This document shows positions 35,165-43,820 of a DNA stretch of 64,000 bases, in pieces. The notes beneath the pieces were generated by a model. It ran no database searches. It saw only the letters and a list, made by a program, of their open reading frames with translations, and was not told the DNA's origin. Origin of the DNA: Streptomyces ochraceiscleroticus (GTDB taxonomy: Bacteria; Actinomycetota; Actinomycetes; Streptomycetales; Streptomycetaceae); assembly GCF_000720485.1 (NCBI RefSeq), contig NZ_JOAX01000012.1, positions 62,001-126,000 on the forward strand, read 5' to 3'. The translations under genes and the position numbers were made by a program. How positions within the stretch are numbered: the first letter of the stretch is position 1; every line of letters starts with the position of its first letter.

Positions 35165-36231
35165 GCCGCGTCCTTTCGCTGGGAGGGAAGGGGAAGAAGG
35201 CCGGCGGTTTCCGCCGCGATGGCGGGGGCGAGCCGGTACCCGGAACCGTTGGCGGCGCCCGCGAAGACCACCCGGCCGTCGTCGGTGAGCGGGCGTACCA
35301 GGGGCTGCATGCCGGGGCCGTAGGCGTCGCAGAAGACGCGGCCCGACACACAGCGGTCCGCCAACTGGGGGGCGTACCGGGCGAGTACGTCCAGCGCCTC
35401 GCGCCTGTCCGCGGCGGAGATGCCGGCGGGCAGGGTGTCCGGGTCGACGTCCCACTCCTGGCAGGTGTAGCTGAACAGCCAGTGCCCGCGCTGGTGGTAG
35501 GGGAGCAGGAAGGCGTCCTCGTCCTGGAAGACGACCGCCCAGTCGCCGGGGTCCGGGGGCACCTCGATGTGCAGGGCCACGATCTTCTTCACCCGGGCGC
35601 CCAGCGGCGCGACGAGGTCCCGCCAGGCGGGGGCCGCGAGCCAGGGGCCGGGGGCCAGGACGACATGTCCGGCGGTCAGGGTGTCGCCGGTGCCCAGGGT
35701 CAGCTCCACCGCGTCGGGCCCCGCGCTCAGGCCGGTGACCGCGACGCCCTCGCGGAACTCCGCGGTCGGCCGCAGGTCGCGGGCCAGCAACTGGGTGAGC
35801 GCGTGCACGTCCGCGTACTGGCAGCCGTCGCCCTCCCACGCGGCCTTGCCCGCGGGCACCCGGGCGATTCCCCCGGCCACCTCCGCGACGGGCCGGAGCT
35901 TCGCCTCGGGCAGATAGGTCTCGCGCAGCCGCGCCTCCTGCGACACGTCGGCGAGGACCGTCATGTCCAGCCGGTGAATCGGCAGTTCGGGACGGGCGGC
36001 CTTGAGCGCGGCGTAGTGGTCCTGGCTGTACGCGGCCATCGCGCGGACCCGCTCCGAGGAGCCGCGGGGGAAGTGCAGGCCGGCCGAGCGGCGGCTGGCG
36101 CCGCTGCCGACCGCGTCCCGCTCCAGCAGCACTACGGAGGCGTCCGGAGTGCGGGCCAGGATCTCCCGGGTGATCATGCAGCCGAGTACGCCGCCGCCGA
36201 CCACGGCGAAGTCGGTATCGGTCCGCGCCAT
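35161..36231 (-). CDS. FAD-dependent D-amino-acid-oxidase-like enzyme (Spb39-like)
   Basis: 356 residues. The N-terminal dinucleotide fold is FAVVGGGVLGCMITREIL; the rest fits the DAO/glycine-oxidase family, with GASRRSAGLHF and the C-terminal FAGAANGSGYRLAPAIA cofactor segment. In the s56-p1 pathway the homologue Spb39 oxidises the lysine-glycine hydrazine adduct so that hydrazinoacetic acid is released and 2-aminoadipate semialdehyde is left. It lies between the hydroxylase and the hydrazine synthetase and overlaps both genes by one to four bases, which fits this role. Confidence 0.88.
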   Translation of the reverse strand: MARTDTDFAVVGGGVLGCMITREILARTPDASVVLLERDAVGSGASRRSAGLHFPRGSSERVRAMAAYSQDHYAALKAARPELPIHRLDMTVLADVSQEARLRETYLPEAKLRPVAEVAGGIARVPAGKAAWEGDGCQYADVHALTQLLARDLRPTAEFREGVAVTGLSAGPDAVELTLGTGDTLTAGHVVLAPGPWLAAPAWRDLVAPLGARVKKIVALHIEVPPDPGDWAVVFQDEDAFLLPYHQRGHWLFSYTCQEWDVDPDTLPAGISAADRREALDVLARYAPQLADRCVSGRVFCDAYGPGMQPLVRPLTDDGRVVFAGAANGSGYRLAPAIAAETAGLLPLPSQRKDAA

Positions 36232-37550
36232 CACGCGCCCCACAGGACCTTGGCGCCGGCCTTGGACGACCACTCGATGAACGACGCCAGCTGCTCGTCG
36301 CTGCGCACCCCGCTCAGCCGGTCGGCGATGCGCTGGCTGCGCCAGGCGTTCAGGCTGAGGTTGGGGTCGGCGAGGCCGCGCTGACCGCGGGCGGCGTTCT
36401 GCACGAAGATGTTGCGGTCGGCCGGGCCGTCCCAGCGCACGGCGAAGTCCTCGTCGATGCTCAGCTCGTCGCCGTGGCGCTCCAGCCGGCCGGCGATCGG
36501 TTCGAGGAAGTCCATGCGTGCCGGGCGGAAGCCGGTGGCCCAGACGACGACGTCCGCCTCGAAGTGCTCGGTGGCGCCCGGCTCGTCGTTGTGCCGGACG
36601 GCGATGTCCCAGCCGCCCGCGTCCGCCGCGCTCACGTCGACGACCTCGCGGTTGGGGTGCAGCCCGACCAGGTCGGGGTTGCCCTGGACGAAGCGGTGGA
36701 CGTAGATCCGCTGGTAGATGTCGCGCAGCGTCGACTCGGAGATGCCGTCGCTGGAGAGGATGTGCTGCGCGTTGAACGCCTGCCGGGCCTCCGGCGGCAG
36801 GCCGTAGAAGTAGTCGGAGTGGGACGGCATGTAGTAGTCGTTGGTGAAGGGCGAGTCGTCGATCGGGAAGTAGTTGCGGCGCCGGGAGATCCACGAGACG
36901 CGGCGCGGCAGTTCGCCCTCCGCGCGCGAGATCAGGTCCAGGAACGCCTCGGCGCCGGACTGGCCGCCGCCCACCACCACGACCCGCTTGTCCTTCAGGC
37001 CCTTGGCGGCGTTCATGTAGTCGTTGACGTGGAACTGCGTGGCGCCCAGCAGGTCGCGGCCCTGCGGCGGGACCCACGGCCGGCTGCCCACGCCGACGAC
37101 GATGTTCTCGGCGGTCACGGTGCGGCGGTCGGTGCGGACGGTGAAGACGCCGTCGAAGTCGACCTCCTGCACCGTCTCGCCGAAGACGACGTTCTCGTTG
37201 CGCCGGCTGGCCCAGGCCAGGTAGTTGCGGAACTCCAGCCGCGGCACGTCGTCGAACTGGGCGTTGAGGAAGTGGTACACCCGTCCCTGGTCGTGCAGAT
37301 AGGACAGGAAGGAGAACGGGCTCTTCGGGTCGGAGAGGCTGACGAGGTCCTTGAACATCGACACCTGCAGGGTGGTGCCGGGTATCTGCTGGTCGTCGTG
37401 CCAGCCGAAGGACGCCTTCCGGTCGAGGAAGAGGTTGCGCACCTCCGGGCGGCCGTGCAGCAGTGACGCCAGGCTCAGGTTGGCAGGTCCCACGCCCACT
37501 CCAACGCAGTGGTACTGCGCGGAATCGGCCCGGTTTTTCGCGTGCCCCAT
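36231..37550 (-). CDS. L-lysine N6-monooxygenase (IucD/PvdA-type flavoenzyme)
   Basis: 439 residues. The family has an FAD site (GVGVGPANLSLASL), an NADPH site (VVVGGGQSGAEAFLDL) and the C-terminal ATGF motif (VVWATGFRP); all are present, as is FGWHDDQQIPGTTLQVSMFKDLVSL, typical of lysine/ornithine hydroxylases. It should make N6-hydroxylysine for the hydrazine synthetase. Substrate choice (lysine, not ornithine) is inferred from the partner enzymes. It is separated from the MFS gene by 145 bases with a hairpin, so it may start a sub-operon (hydroxylase, flavoenzyme, hydrazine synthetase, NRPS, ligase, carrier). It could also serve the siderophore locus, which lacks a hydroxylase, but it is far away. 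Confidence 0.9.
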   Translation of the reverse strand: MGHAKNRADSAQYHCVGVGVGPANLSLASLLHGRPEVRNLFLDRKASFGWHDDQQIPGTTLQVSMFKDLVSLSDPKSPFSFLSYLHDQGRVYHFLNAQFDDVPRLEFRNYLAWASRRNENVVFGETVQEVDFDGVFTVRTDRRTVTAENIVVGVGSRPWVPPQGRDLLGATQFHVNDYMNAAKGLKDKRVVVVGGGQSGAEAFLDLISRAEGELPRRVSWISRRRNYFPIDDSPFTNDYYMPSHSDYFYGLPPEARQAFNAQHILSSDGISESTLRDIYQRIYVHRFVQGNPDLVGLHPNREVVDVSAADAGGWDIAVRHNDEPGATEHFEADVVVWATGFRPARMDFLEPIAGRLERHGDELSIDEDFAVRWDGPADRNIFVQNAARGQRGLADPNLSLNAWRSQRIADRLSGVRSDEQLASFIEWSSKAGAKVLWGA

Positions 37551-37657
37551 GAGGTCTCTCCTTCAGGCGGATGCCGGCGGTCTGCCGGCCGTGTCGTGCC
37601 GGATATGAGGTGTGATGTGGCGTGATATCGGGCAGGTGGGGGGTCGTGCGTGACCGG

Positions 37658-37677
37658 ACGGACGGTCGTACGTCCGT
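37658..37677. other. Inverted repeat between MFS and hydroxylase genes
   Basis: ACGGACG (37658-37664) and CGTCCGT (37671-37677) with a six-base spacer, in the only sizeable gap (145 bases) of the long minus-strand operon. It may be an attenuator, processing site or operator. Confidence 0.4.
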
Positions 37678-37695
37678 GTCACAGGGGGTTACGGG

Positions 37696-39015
37696 TCAGA
37701 CTGGTGCGTCGGCCTTCACATCGGCCTTCACGGGTGCCGTGGCCACCGGCTCCGGTGTCACCTCATCGGCCGCCGTGACCGCATCGGCCGGCGCGGCCGC
37801 CGGCTGCCGGCGCACGGCGATCAGGCCGAAGACCGTGGCGAGGAGCGAGCCGACGGCGACCGCCGGCCAGACCAGCCCGCCGAGCTGCAGGAAGAGCCAG
37901 CTCCCGAGCATCGGGCCCACGGCGGTGCCCAGGCCGAACATGAACTGGAAGCTGCCGATGTACCGGGACCGCAGGTGCTCCGGGCCCGCCTTCGCGGGGT
38001 AGGCGAAGACCGCGGGGCCGCCGATGATCTCGCCGAGCGACCAGATGAGCGTGCCGACGACGACGGCGGCCGGTCCGATCGGCAGCCCGTAGAAGGCCAC
38101 CCCGGCGCCCACGAGGGCGAAGCCCAGCCCGACCGTCAGCTTCAGCGGCCACTCCTGGGAGAGCTTGGTGATCAGCAGCTCGAAGGCGATGACGATGAAT
38201 CCGTTGAGCGAGACCGCGAAGGTGTACCAGAAGAGCGCGAGCCCCGCGTCCTTCATGTAGAGCGGCAGCGTCGAGAGGTACTGCATGTAGACGGCGGAGT
38301 GGCAGAAGGCCGCGACGAGGTACAGCAGGTACCGCCGGTCGCGGACCACCGCCAGATAGCCGCCCGGAGGCCCGCCGTCCTTCGGGCCGGCCGCCGAAGG
38401 CACACGCGTGGCCCGTGCAGGCAGCGTCGCCCAGGCGAAAGCCGCGTACAGCAGGGCGATCGCGGCCTCGCCCCAGAAGAGCAGGTCGTACTCGTGGCCG
38501 CCGGCGTTGTAGAGGCCGTAGCCGACCAGCGGCGCGGCCGTCGCTCCCACGTTGAGCCCGAACCGGTACATCGCGAAGATCATGACCTGCCGGTGCTCGG
38601 ACGTCAGCTCCGCCAGCAGCGTCGCCGACGCCGGCCGGAAGAGCTGCGCGCCGAGGCTGACGAGCGCGATCGCCGCCAGCAGGGCGGTGAAGTCGGGCAG
38701 GTAGAGCAGGGCGGCCGTCAGCACGCTGGTGCTGCCCATGGAGACCACGGTGGCGTTGCGCACGCCCATCCGGTCCGCCAGGGTGCCGCCGATCAGCGAG
38801 CCGACGACGGCGCCGGCCCCGTAGACGCCGAGGGCGATGACGGTGTGGCCGTCGGAGTACCCCTTCGCCGTCAGGAACAGCACCAGGAAGATGTTGAGGA
38901 AGCCGCTGAGGCGGTTGACCAGCACCCCGGCGAGCACGGTCTTCACCGCGAGTGGCGCCTCGCGGAACGTGCCCCACACCGTGGCCCGCTCCCCGGCCCG
39001 GGTCTCAGGAGCCAT
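37696..39015 (-). CDS. MFS transporter, probable product exporter
   Basis: 439 residues with about twelve hydrophobic segments. The loop after the second segment reads GGTLADRMGVRNA, the major facilitator signature. It resembles drug/H+ antiporters of the DHA1 group. The start overlaps the ATP-grasp gene stop by 11 bases, so it is translated with pathway enzymes, and export of the end product is the natural guess. The C-terminal 35 residues are Ala/Val-rich and polar. Substrate cannot be read from sequence. Confidence 0.85.
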   Translation of the reverse strand: MAPETRAGERATVWGTFREAPLAVKTVLAGVLVNRLSGFLNIFLVLFLTAKGYSDGHTVIALGVYGAGAVVGSLIGGTLADRMGVRNATVVSMGSTSVLTAALLYLPDFTALLAAIALVSLGAQLFRPASATLLAELTSEHRQVMIFAMYRFGLNVGATAAPLVGYGLYNAGGHEYDLLFWGEAAIALLYAAFAWATLPARATRVPSAAGPKDGGPPGGYLAVVRDRRYLLYLVAAFCHSAVYMQYLSTLPLYMKDAGLALFWYTFAVSLNGFIVIAFELLITKLSQEWPLKLTVGLGFALVGAGVAFYGLPIGPAAVVVGTLIWSLGEIIGGPAVFAYPAKAGPEHLRSRYIGSFQFMFGLGTAVGPMLGSWLFLQLGGLVWPAVAVGSLLATVFGLIAVRRQPAAAPADAVTAADEVTPEPVATAPVKADVKADAPV

Positions 39016-40348
39016 GACCGGCCGCCGTCCCCACCGTCAGGGTCACCGCGGCGCGCACCCGGCGCTCCAGCTCGTCCAGTTCACCGGGGGTCGGGGCGTC
39101 GATGAGGAAGGTCACCGCCCGGTCGTCGGAGCTGGTCAGCGGGGACAGCGGGGCGCCCTTGTCCTTGAGCACCAGGACCGCGCGCAGCGTCGGGGGCGCG
39201 TCCGGGCCGCCCGGCGCGAGCTCCGGCCACATCCCGCCGTCGCCCACCCACACCGGCGAGACGCCCGGCCAGTCGACCGTGACGTCCTCCAGCGTGCCGG
39301 GCTCGTGGTCCAGGTAGACCTGGCGGGCCCAGCGGCGCGGCGCGGGGTAGGAGGCATGCTCGCCGAGGGCGATCCGGACGATCTCCGGCTCCAGCGGCCG
39401 CCCGGTGGCCAGTTGATAGAGGGCGAGCAGGCCGTCGCCCGGGGTGCGGGCCGCGATCTCCATCAGGTACGGGCGGCCGTCGGCGCCGAGGCGCCACTCC
39501 GCGTGCGCGATGCCGTCGCGGAAGTCCAGGGTCGTCAGCAGCCGCCGGCTGGCGCTCAGCAGCGCCTCGTCCTCCTCCGTACGGGCGTTGGGCACGGAGT
39601 GCGAGAGCTCCACGAAGGAGCGGGCGTGCGACTCGGTGGTCTCCTTCCTGGTGACGGACGCGAAGATCACCTCGCCGCCCTGCACCAGGCTCTCCACCGA
39701 GTACTCCTGCCCCTGGACCTGCTCCTCGACCAGCACGGTCTCGTACGCGGGATAGTCCGCGAGCCGGTCCCGCAGCTCGGCGGCGTCCGCGACGGTGACC
39801 ACCCCCGAACTGGAGTGGCGGGTCGCGGGCTTGGCCACCACCGGGTACGCCAGGCCGTCGAGGGCGGTCTCCTCGCGCTCGCCGGGCGGCACGACCAGCG
39901 AGGCCGGGCCGAATTCGTCGAGGTACCAGCGCTGGAGGTACTTGCTGCGGCAGGCCCGCGTCGCGCGCAGCCCCGGCCCCGGCAGGCCGAGCGCGTCACC
40001 GAGCAGGCCGGTCGGCTCCACCAGCGTCTCGCCGACCGCGTACGCGCCGACGACGGTGTACTGCCGCCGCCAGTCCCGGGCCCGGGCGATGAAGCCCGGT
40101 ATGAACGAGCCCTCCTGGTCGAGCGAGCCGTCCACGAAGGCGATGTCGTCGATGAGGGAGGCCGGGTGGTCCGGGTCCTTCATGCAGGTCCGCGCCACCT
40201 CGCGGTAGCTCTCGGGCGTGATGAGCAGCACCTTCAGGCCCCGCGCCGACAGCTCCTGGAGGTAGCGCGGGTTGCGGCACACCACCCAGAAGGCGCCGGT
40301 GAGGACGAAGGCTTCGGGGGCTCTCCCGCCCGGTCTCGTGTCGGTCAT
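39005..40348 (-). CDS. ATP-grasp ligase
   Basis: 447 residues, ATP-grasp fold of the carboxylate-amine ligase type. Seen are the lysine in YPVVAKPATRHSSSGVV, the VEEQVQGQEYSVESLV strand, and the metal-binding HAEWRLGADGRPYLMEIAARTPGD. The ATG follows GGGGAG. Such enzymes join an acyl phosphate to an amine, often forming dipeptides or amino-acyl amides. No amide bond is needed for azaserine itself, so it may cap the amino acid as an inactive dipeptide in the cell, or act on a shunt product. That is inference. Confidence 0.85.
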   Translation of the reverse strand: MTDTRPGGRAPEAFVLTGAFWVVCRNPRYLQELSARGLKVLLITPESYREVARTCMKDPDHPASLIDDIAFVDGSLDQEGSFIPGFIARARDWRRQYTVVGAYAVGETLVEPTGLLGDALGLPGPGLRATRACRSKYLQRWYLDEFGPASLVVPPGEREETALDGLAYPVVAKPATRHSSSGVVTVADAAELRDRLADYPAYETVLVEEQVQGQEYSVESLVQGGEVIFASVTRKETTESHARSFVELSHSVPNARTEEDEALLSASRRLLTTLDFRDGIAHAEWRLGADGRPYLMEIAARTPGDGLLALYQLATGRPLEPEIVRIALGEHASYPAPRRWARQVYLDHEPGTLEDVTVDWPGVSPVWVGDGGMWPELAPGGPDAPPTLRAVLVLKDKGAPLSPLTSSDDRAVTFLIDAPTPGELDELERRVRAAVTLTVGTAAGHGS

Positions 40349-41550
40349 GCTCGGTCTCCCCGTTGTTGTGTCGTCGTCTCGTCGTACGTGATGCGCAGTC
40401 CGTTGTCGCCGAGGAAGTCCAGCCAGCGGCCGGCTTCTTCGGCGGACTCGGTGGCCCGGTTCAGGCCGGCCGGCAGCGCACCGGCCAGCAGCCGGGTGAT
40501 GCCGAAGGCGAGCGGCAGGGACACGCACCGGGCCATGGCGCTCTCGGTCTCGTCGCCGGTCAGGTCCATCAGGCAGGAGCCCTGCCAGCCCGCGCCGTCC
40601 GCCGTGCGGACGTCGAGCGCGACCGAGAGCACGACGCGGTCGCGGTCGGTCTCGGTGGTGGGGTAGCGGTCGGCCAGCTCCTTGGCCAGCGCCCTGGTCC
40701 GGGACTCGTCACCGGCGCTGACGGTGCGGAAGACCTCTTCCCAGGCGTCGCGCCAGCCCGCGTTGCGCAGCGTGCCGCGGACGAACGTGCGCAGCCGCCA
40801 GCCGTCCGGGATGCCGTACTGGGTGATGAAGGGCAGGCTGTCGCGGTTCGGGTAGACCTCGAACTCCGCGCCGTCCAGGCGGTGGACACGGGTCGCCTCC
40901 CAGGGGCGCGCGGCAGTGCGCTCCGCGCCCTCGGACACGTAGCGGGCGGGCGAGCCGAGCGCGGCCAGCACTCCGTAGGGCGCCCAGCTGAAGCGGTAGC
41001 GGAAGTCGTTGGGGACGGCCGGTATGCCGCCGCAGTACGAGGTGAAGTCCACCGACTCGGCCGTGTCGCCGACCGCCTCCCGGGCGCGCCCGACCAGCCG
41101 GTGGGCCATCAAGTGGTCGATGCCCGGGTCCAGTCCGGCCTCGGTCAGGACGACGATGCCCGCCTCGGCCGCCTCGGCTGCCTGCTCGGCCACGGCCTCG
41201 GAGACATAGCTGGTACAGGCGAAGTGCGCCCGGCGGTCCCGCGCCAGCCGCAGCAGCCGCGGGTGCTCGGTGGCGGGCAGCATCGAGACGACCACGTCGC
41301 CCGTGCCCACCGCGGCCTCCAGGACCCCGGGGTCCAGCGCGCCCACCTCGGCCCGGCCGGTCAGACCCAGGGCGGCCAGCCGGGCGGCGGCGCGGTCGGC
41401 GGTACGGTCCCAGAGCACCACCCGCGCGGCCCGGTCGCACAGCGCGCCGAGGCCGCTGCTGCCGGTGGACAGGCCGGTGCCGATCCAGTGGACGGTGCCG
41501 CTCGCGGGGACGGCCTCGGTACGGCCGGTGGTCGGCCGGCTAGCGGTCAT
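40345..41550 (-). CDS. Saccharopine dehydrogenase, glutamate-forming (LYS9) type
   Basis: 401 residues. The N-terminal NAD(P) fold starts at VHWIGTGLSTGSSGLGAL, and VVSMLPATEHPRLLRLARDRRAHFACTSYVSEAV and LTEAGLDPGIDHLMAHRLV are the conserved substrate-side segments of the saccharopine reductase family. LYS9-type enzymes link glutamate and 2-aminoadipate semialdehyde to saccharopine. The partner LYS1-type gene precedes it with an 11-base overlap. In this cluster the semialdehyde is the by-product of hydrazinoacetate release. Confidence 0.88.
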   Translation of the reverse strand: MTASRPTTGRTEAVPASGTVHWIGTGLSTGSSGLGALCDRAARVVLWDRTADRAAARLAALGLTGRAEVGALDPGVLEAAVGTGDVVVSMLPATEHPRLLRLARDRRAHFACTSYVSEAVAEQAAEAAEAGIVVLTEAGLDPGIDHLMAHRLVGRAREAVGDTAESVDFTSYCGGIPAVPNDFRYRFSWAPYGVLAALGSPARYVSEGAERTAARPWEATRVHRLDGAEFEVYPNRDSLPFITQYGIPDGWRLRTFVRGTLRNAGWRDAWEEVFRTVSAGDESRTRALAKELADRYPTTETDRDRVVLSVALDVRTADGAGWQGSCLMDLTGDETESAMARCVSLPLAFGITRLLAGALPAGLNRATESAEEAGRWLDFLGDNGLRITYDETTTQQRGDRA

Positions 41551-42595
41551 GGGAGCTCTCCTTGTGGTCGGGGCGGGCCGCGGCCTCGAAGATGCGCAGC
41601 GTGCGCGCCCAGGCCGGGTCGGTGTCGGAAAGCTGCGCCAACTGCGGAGCGAGCTCCGCCGAGAAGGCCCGGCTGGACTCGGCGGGCAGCAGGGAGGGGA
41701 GGTTGTCGATGGCGATCAGGTCGGTGGGCCGGTCGCCGTCCCGCAGCCGCCGGACCGGCCGCTCCCAGTCGGTGACCTCGTCGTAGATGGGCAGGACGTT
41801 GCACTCCGAGGTCACGTCGCAGGTGACGTCCGAGATCACCGCCGTGCGGCGGCCGGGGTCGTCGAGGTCCGCCGGGGTGACGAAGGGCGGCACGGGCCGC
41901 GTGGTCAGCACGGTGTTGACCACGATGTCGTGGCCGAGCAGGGCCGCACGGTCCAGTGCGCGGGTCTCCGCCACGTCCCACCGGGTCGGGGCGATGCCCG
42001 CCGCCTCCAGCGCGTCGCAGGCGCCCCGGCCGCTGCGCCCCAGCGCACCGATCACCAGAGCCGTCCCGCCGGAACCGGCCCCCAGCAGGGCGTCCAGCCC
42101 GGGGCGGTCCGTCGGGCGCAGCGGCGTCTCCAGCCGGCCCCGGTGGTGCAGTACGGCCAGCGCGGCGCCGACGTAACCGGCCCAGTACCCGAACGCCGCG
42201 AGCCGGCGCCCGGCGTCGTCCGTGAGGTACTCCAGGTCCAGCAGCGCGCCGCCGCCCGCCGTGAACCGGCCGAGCAGTTCCCCGGCGCCCGCCTGCCCCT
42301 TGTAGGCGTGGCCGAAGTAGATATGGCGGTGCCGCAGCGCGTGTGGCTGTACGGGGAGCTCCTTCAGCCCGAGGACGTAGTGGTCCGCCGGCGCCTCGGG
42401 CCAGCTTCCCGCGGGCGCCGTGCGGCAGCCGGCGGCCGTGTAGTCGGCGAGCGGGAAGGCGCGCCGCGGCGACTCCTCGACGGTGATCTCGACACCCTGG
42501 TCCACCAGTTTCGCGGCGTCCTCGGGCACGAGCGGCGCCCGGCGCTCACTGGCGCGGGATTCGTGACGCATCCACAGGCGTGGCATGTCCGGCAT
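41540..42595 (-). CDS. Saccharopine dehydrogenase, lysine-forming (LYS1) type
   Basis: 351 residues. The N-terminal region is of the alanine dehydrogenase/transhydrogenase type (RHESRASERRAPLVPEDAAKLVD), and HIYFGHAYKGQ and ISDVTCDVTSECNVLP are LYS1 features. GTALVIGALGRSGRGACDAL gives the NAD-binding loop. LYS1 splits saccharopine to lysine and 2-oxoglutarate. Paired with the next gene it would turn 2-aminoadipate semialdehyde plus glutamate into lysine, closing a cycle. Running the other way, the pair would degrade lysine. ATG 42586 is an alternative start three codons in. Confidence 0.86.
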   Translation of the reverse strand: MPDMPRLWMRHESRASERRAPLVPEDAAKLVDQGVEITVEESPRRAFPLADYTAAGCRTAPAGSWPEAPADHYVLGLKELPVQPHALRHRHIYFGHAYKGQAGAGELLGRFTAGGGALLDLEYLTDDAGRRLAAFGYWAGYVGAALAVLHHRGRLETPLRPTDRPGLDALLGAGSGGTALVIGALGRSGRGACDALEAAGIAPTRWDVAETRALDRAALLGHDIVVNTVLTTRPVPPFVTPADLDDPGRRTAVISDVTCDVTSECNVLPIYDEVTDWERPVRRLRDGDRPTDLIAIDNLPSLLPAESSRAFSAELAPQLAQLSDTDPAWARTLRIFEAAARPDHKESSHDR

Positions 42596-42656
42596 CAGGC
42601 GGATACTTCCTCTTGAGGGATCGGCGGGCAGCGGGCAGCGGAGGGCCGGTCCGCGT

Positions 42657-43778
42657 CTACAGGACGGGAATACGGGCGTTGGCCAGCGGCCGGTACGCCA
42701 CCTCCGTCGGCAGCTCGGCCGGGTCGAAGCCGGCGGCGAGCAGCTCGCCGACGACCCCGCAGGTCATGGCAACCGCCAGCGCCTCTCCGGGACAGCGGTG
42801 GGCGGCCGCGCCGAAGGTGAAGACCACGGGGTCCGCGCGGCCGGGCAGGAAGGCGTGCGGGTCGGGGTTGGCCGCCGGGTCGCGGTTGGCGGCGGCCAGT
42901 ACCACCAGTACCTGCTCGCCGGGCGCGACCTCGGCGTCGGCGTACCGGAACGGCTCGGCGGCGAACCGGCGGGTGTTCTGGACCGGCGCGTCGTGCCGCA
43001 CGACCTCCCGGACGAACGCGTCCGGAGCGGTCGGCCGCTGCCCCTCACGGGTCAGCGCCAGCAGGGTGTTGCCGATCAGCCCGGCCGTGGCGTCGTACGT
43101 TTGGGAGAGGAAGCCGACCGCGTTGGCCAGCAGCGGCGCCGTTGCGGACCAGTCGGCGCGCCGCGCGGCCCGGACCAGCTCGGCGAGGAGCCCCGTGCCG
43201 TCGGCGCCGCGCTCGATACCGGGGCCCAGCAGCTCCTGGAGCCGGCCGGCCGCCAGGGCGGCGGCGCGCTGCTGCTCGGGGGTGGCCGAGGCGGGGATGC
43301 ACTGGACGAAGTCCCCGATGAGCCGGGCCGCTTCGGCGTCCGCGCCCCCGTCCAGCCCGCACAGCGCCGCCACGACCTGCGCGGGCACGGCGAACATCAG
43401 CTCTTCGAAGGGCGGCCGGCCGTCCTTCAGGTACGCGCGGGTGCGCTCACCGGCCAAGTCGGCGGCGTGCGCGGTGTCGACCCGGCCCAGCGCGCCGGTG
43501 ACCACCTCCTTCAGCCGCCGCTGGAGGGCGCCGTCGGTCATCCGCACCAGGGACCCGAAGACGTCACCGGCGGGCGTGCCGGCGATGCCGGCCGGGACCG
43601 GCTCGGCGGCGGGCCGGACGCGCAGCGCGCCGGCGCTCAGCACGGCGCGCACGGCCGCGGCGTCGCCGGCCACCCAGGCACCCACGGCCGGGTCGAAGGC
43701 GAAGGGCCGCTCGGCCGTCAGCGTCGCGTAGTAGGCGTAGGGATCCGGCAGCCGGACCGCTTCGATGGGGGTGGTCAC
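42657..43778 (-). CDS. Cytochrome P450, short form
   Basis: 373 residues. The heme loop is FTFGAAAHRCPGEAL with the cysteine ligand, and ExxR is FVREVVRH. The I-helix reads SQTYDATAGLIGNTL, where the usual acid-Thr pair of AG(D/E)T is not in place, so oxygen activation may be unusual or the protein may not be a normal monooxygenase. At 373 residues it is shorter than most bacterial P450s (about 400). GTG 43778 follows AAGGAG by eight bases and is preferred over GTG 43787, which overlaps the ribosome site. No step of azaserine assembly obviously needs it. Confidence 0.85.
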   Translation of the reverse strand: MTTPIEAVRLPDPYAYYATLTAERPFAFDPAVGAWVAGDAAAVRAVLSAGALRVRPAAEPVPAGIAGTPAGDVFGSLVRMTDGALQRRLKEVVTGALGRVDTAHAADLAGERTRAYLKDGRPPFEELMFAVPAQVVAALCGLDGGADAEAARLIGDFVQCIPASATPEQQRAAALAAGRLQELLGPGIERGADGTGLLAELVRAARRADWSATAPLLANAVGFLSQTYDATAGLIGNTLLALTREGQRPTAPDAFVREVVRHDAPVQNTRRFAAEPFRYADAEVAPGEQVLVVLAAANRDPAANPDPHAFLPGRADPVVFTFGAAAHRCPGEALAVAMTCGVVGELLAAGFDPAELPTEVAYRPLANARIPVL

Positions 43779-43820
43779 CCGTGGCACTCCTTGCTCGGTG
43801 GAACGGTGGGGGCCGGCCGG

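Noticed and set aside
36231..37550. The N-hydroxylase as the missing siderophore enzyme
   Set aside because: It is about 28 kb away and its gene overlaps those of the hydrazine partners, so hydrazine synthesis is the better assignment.
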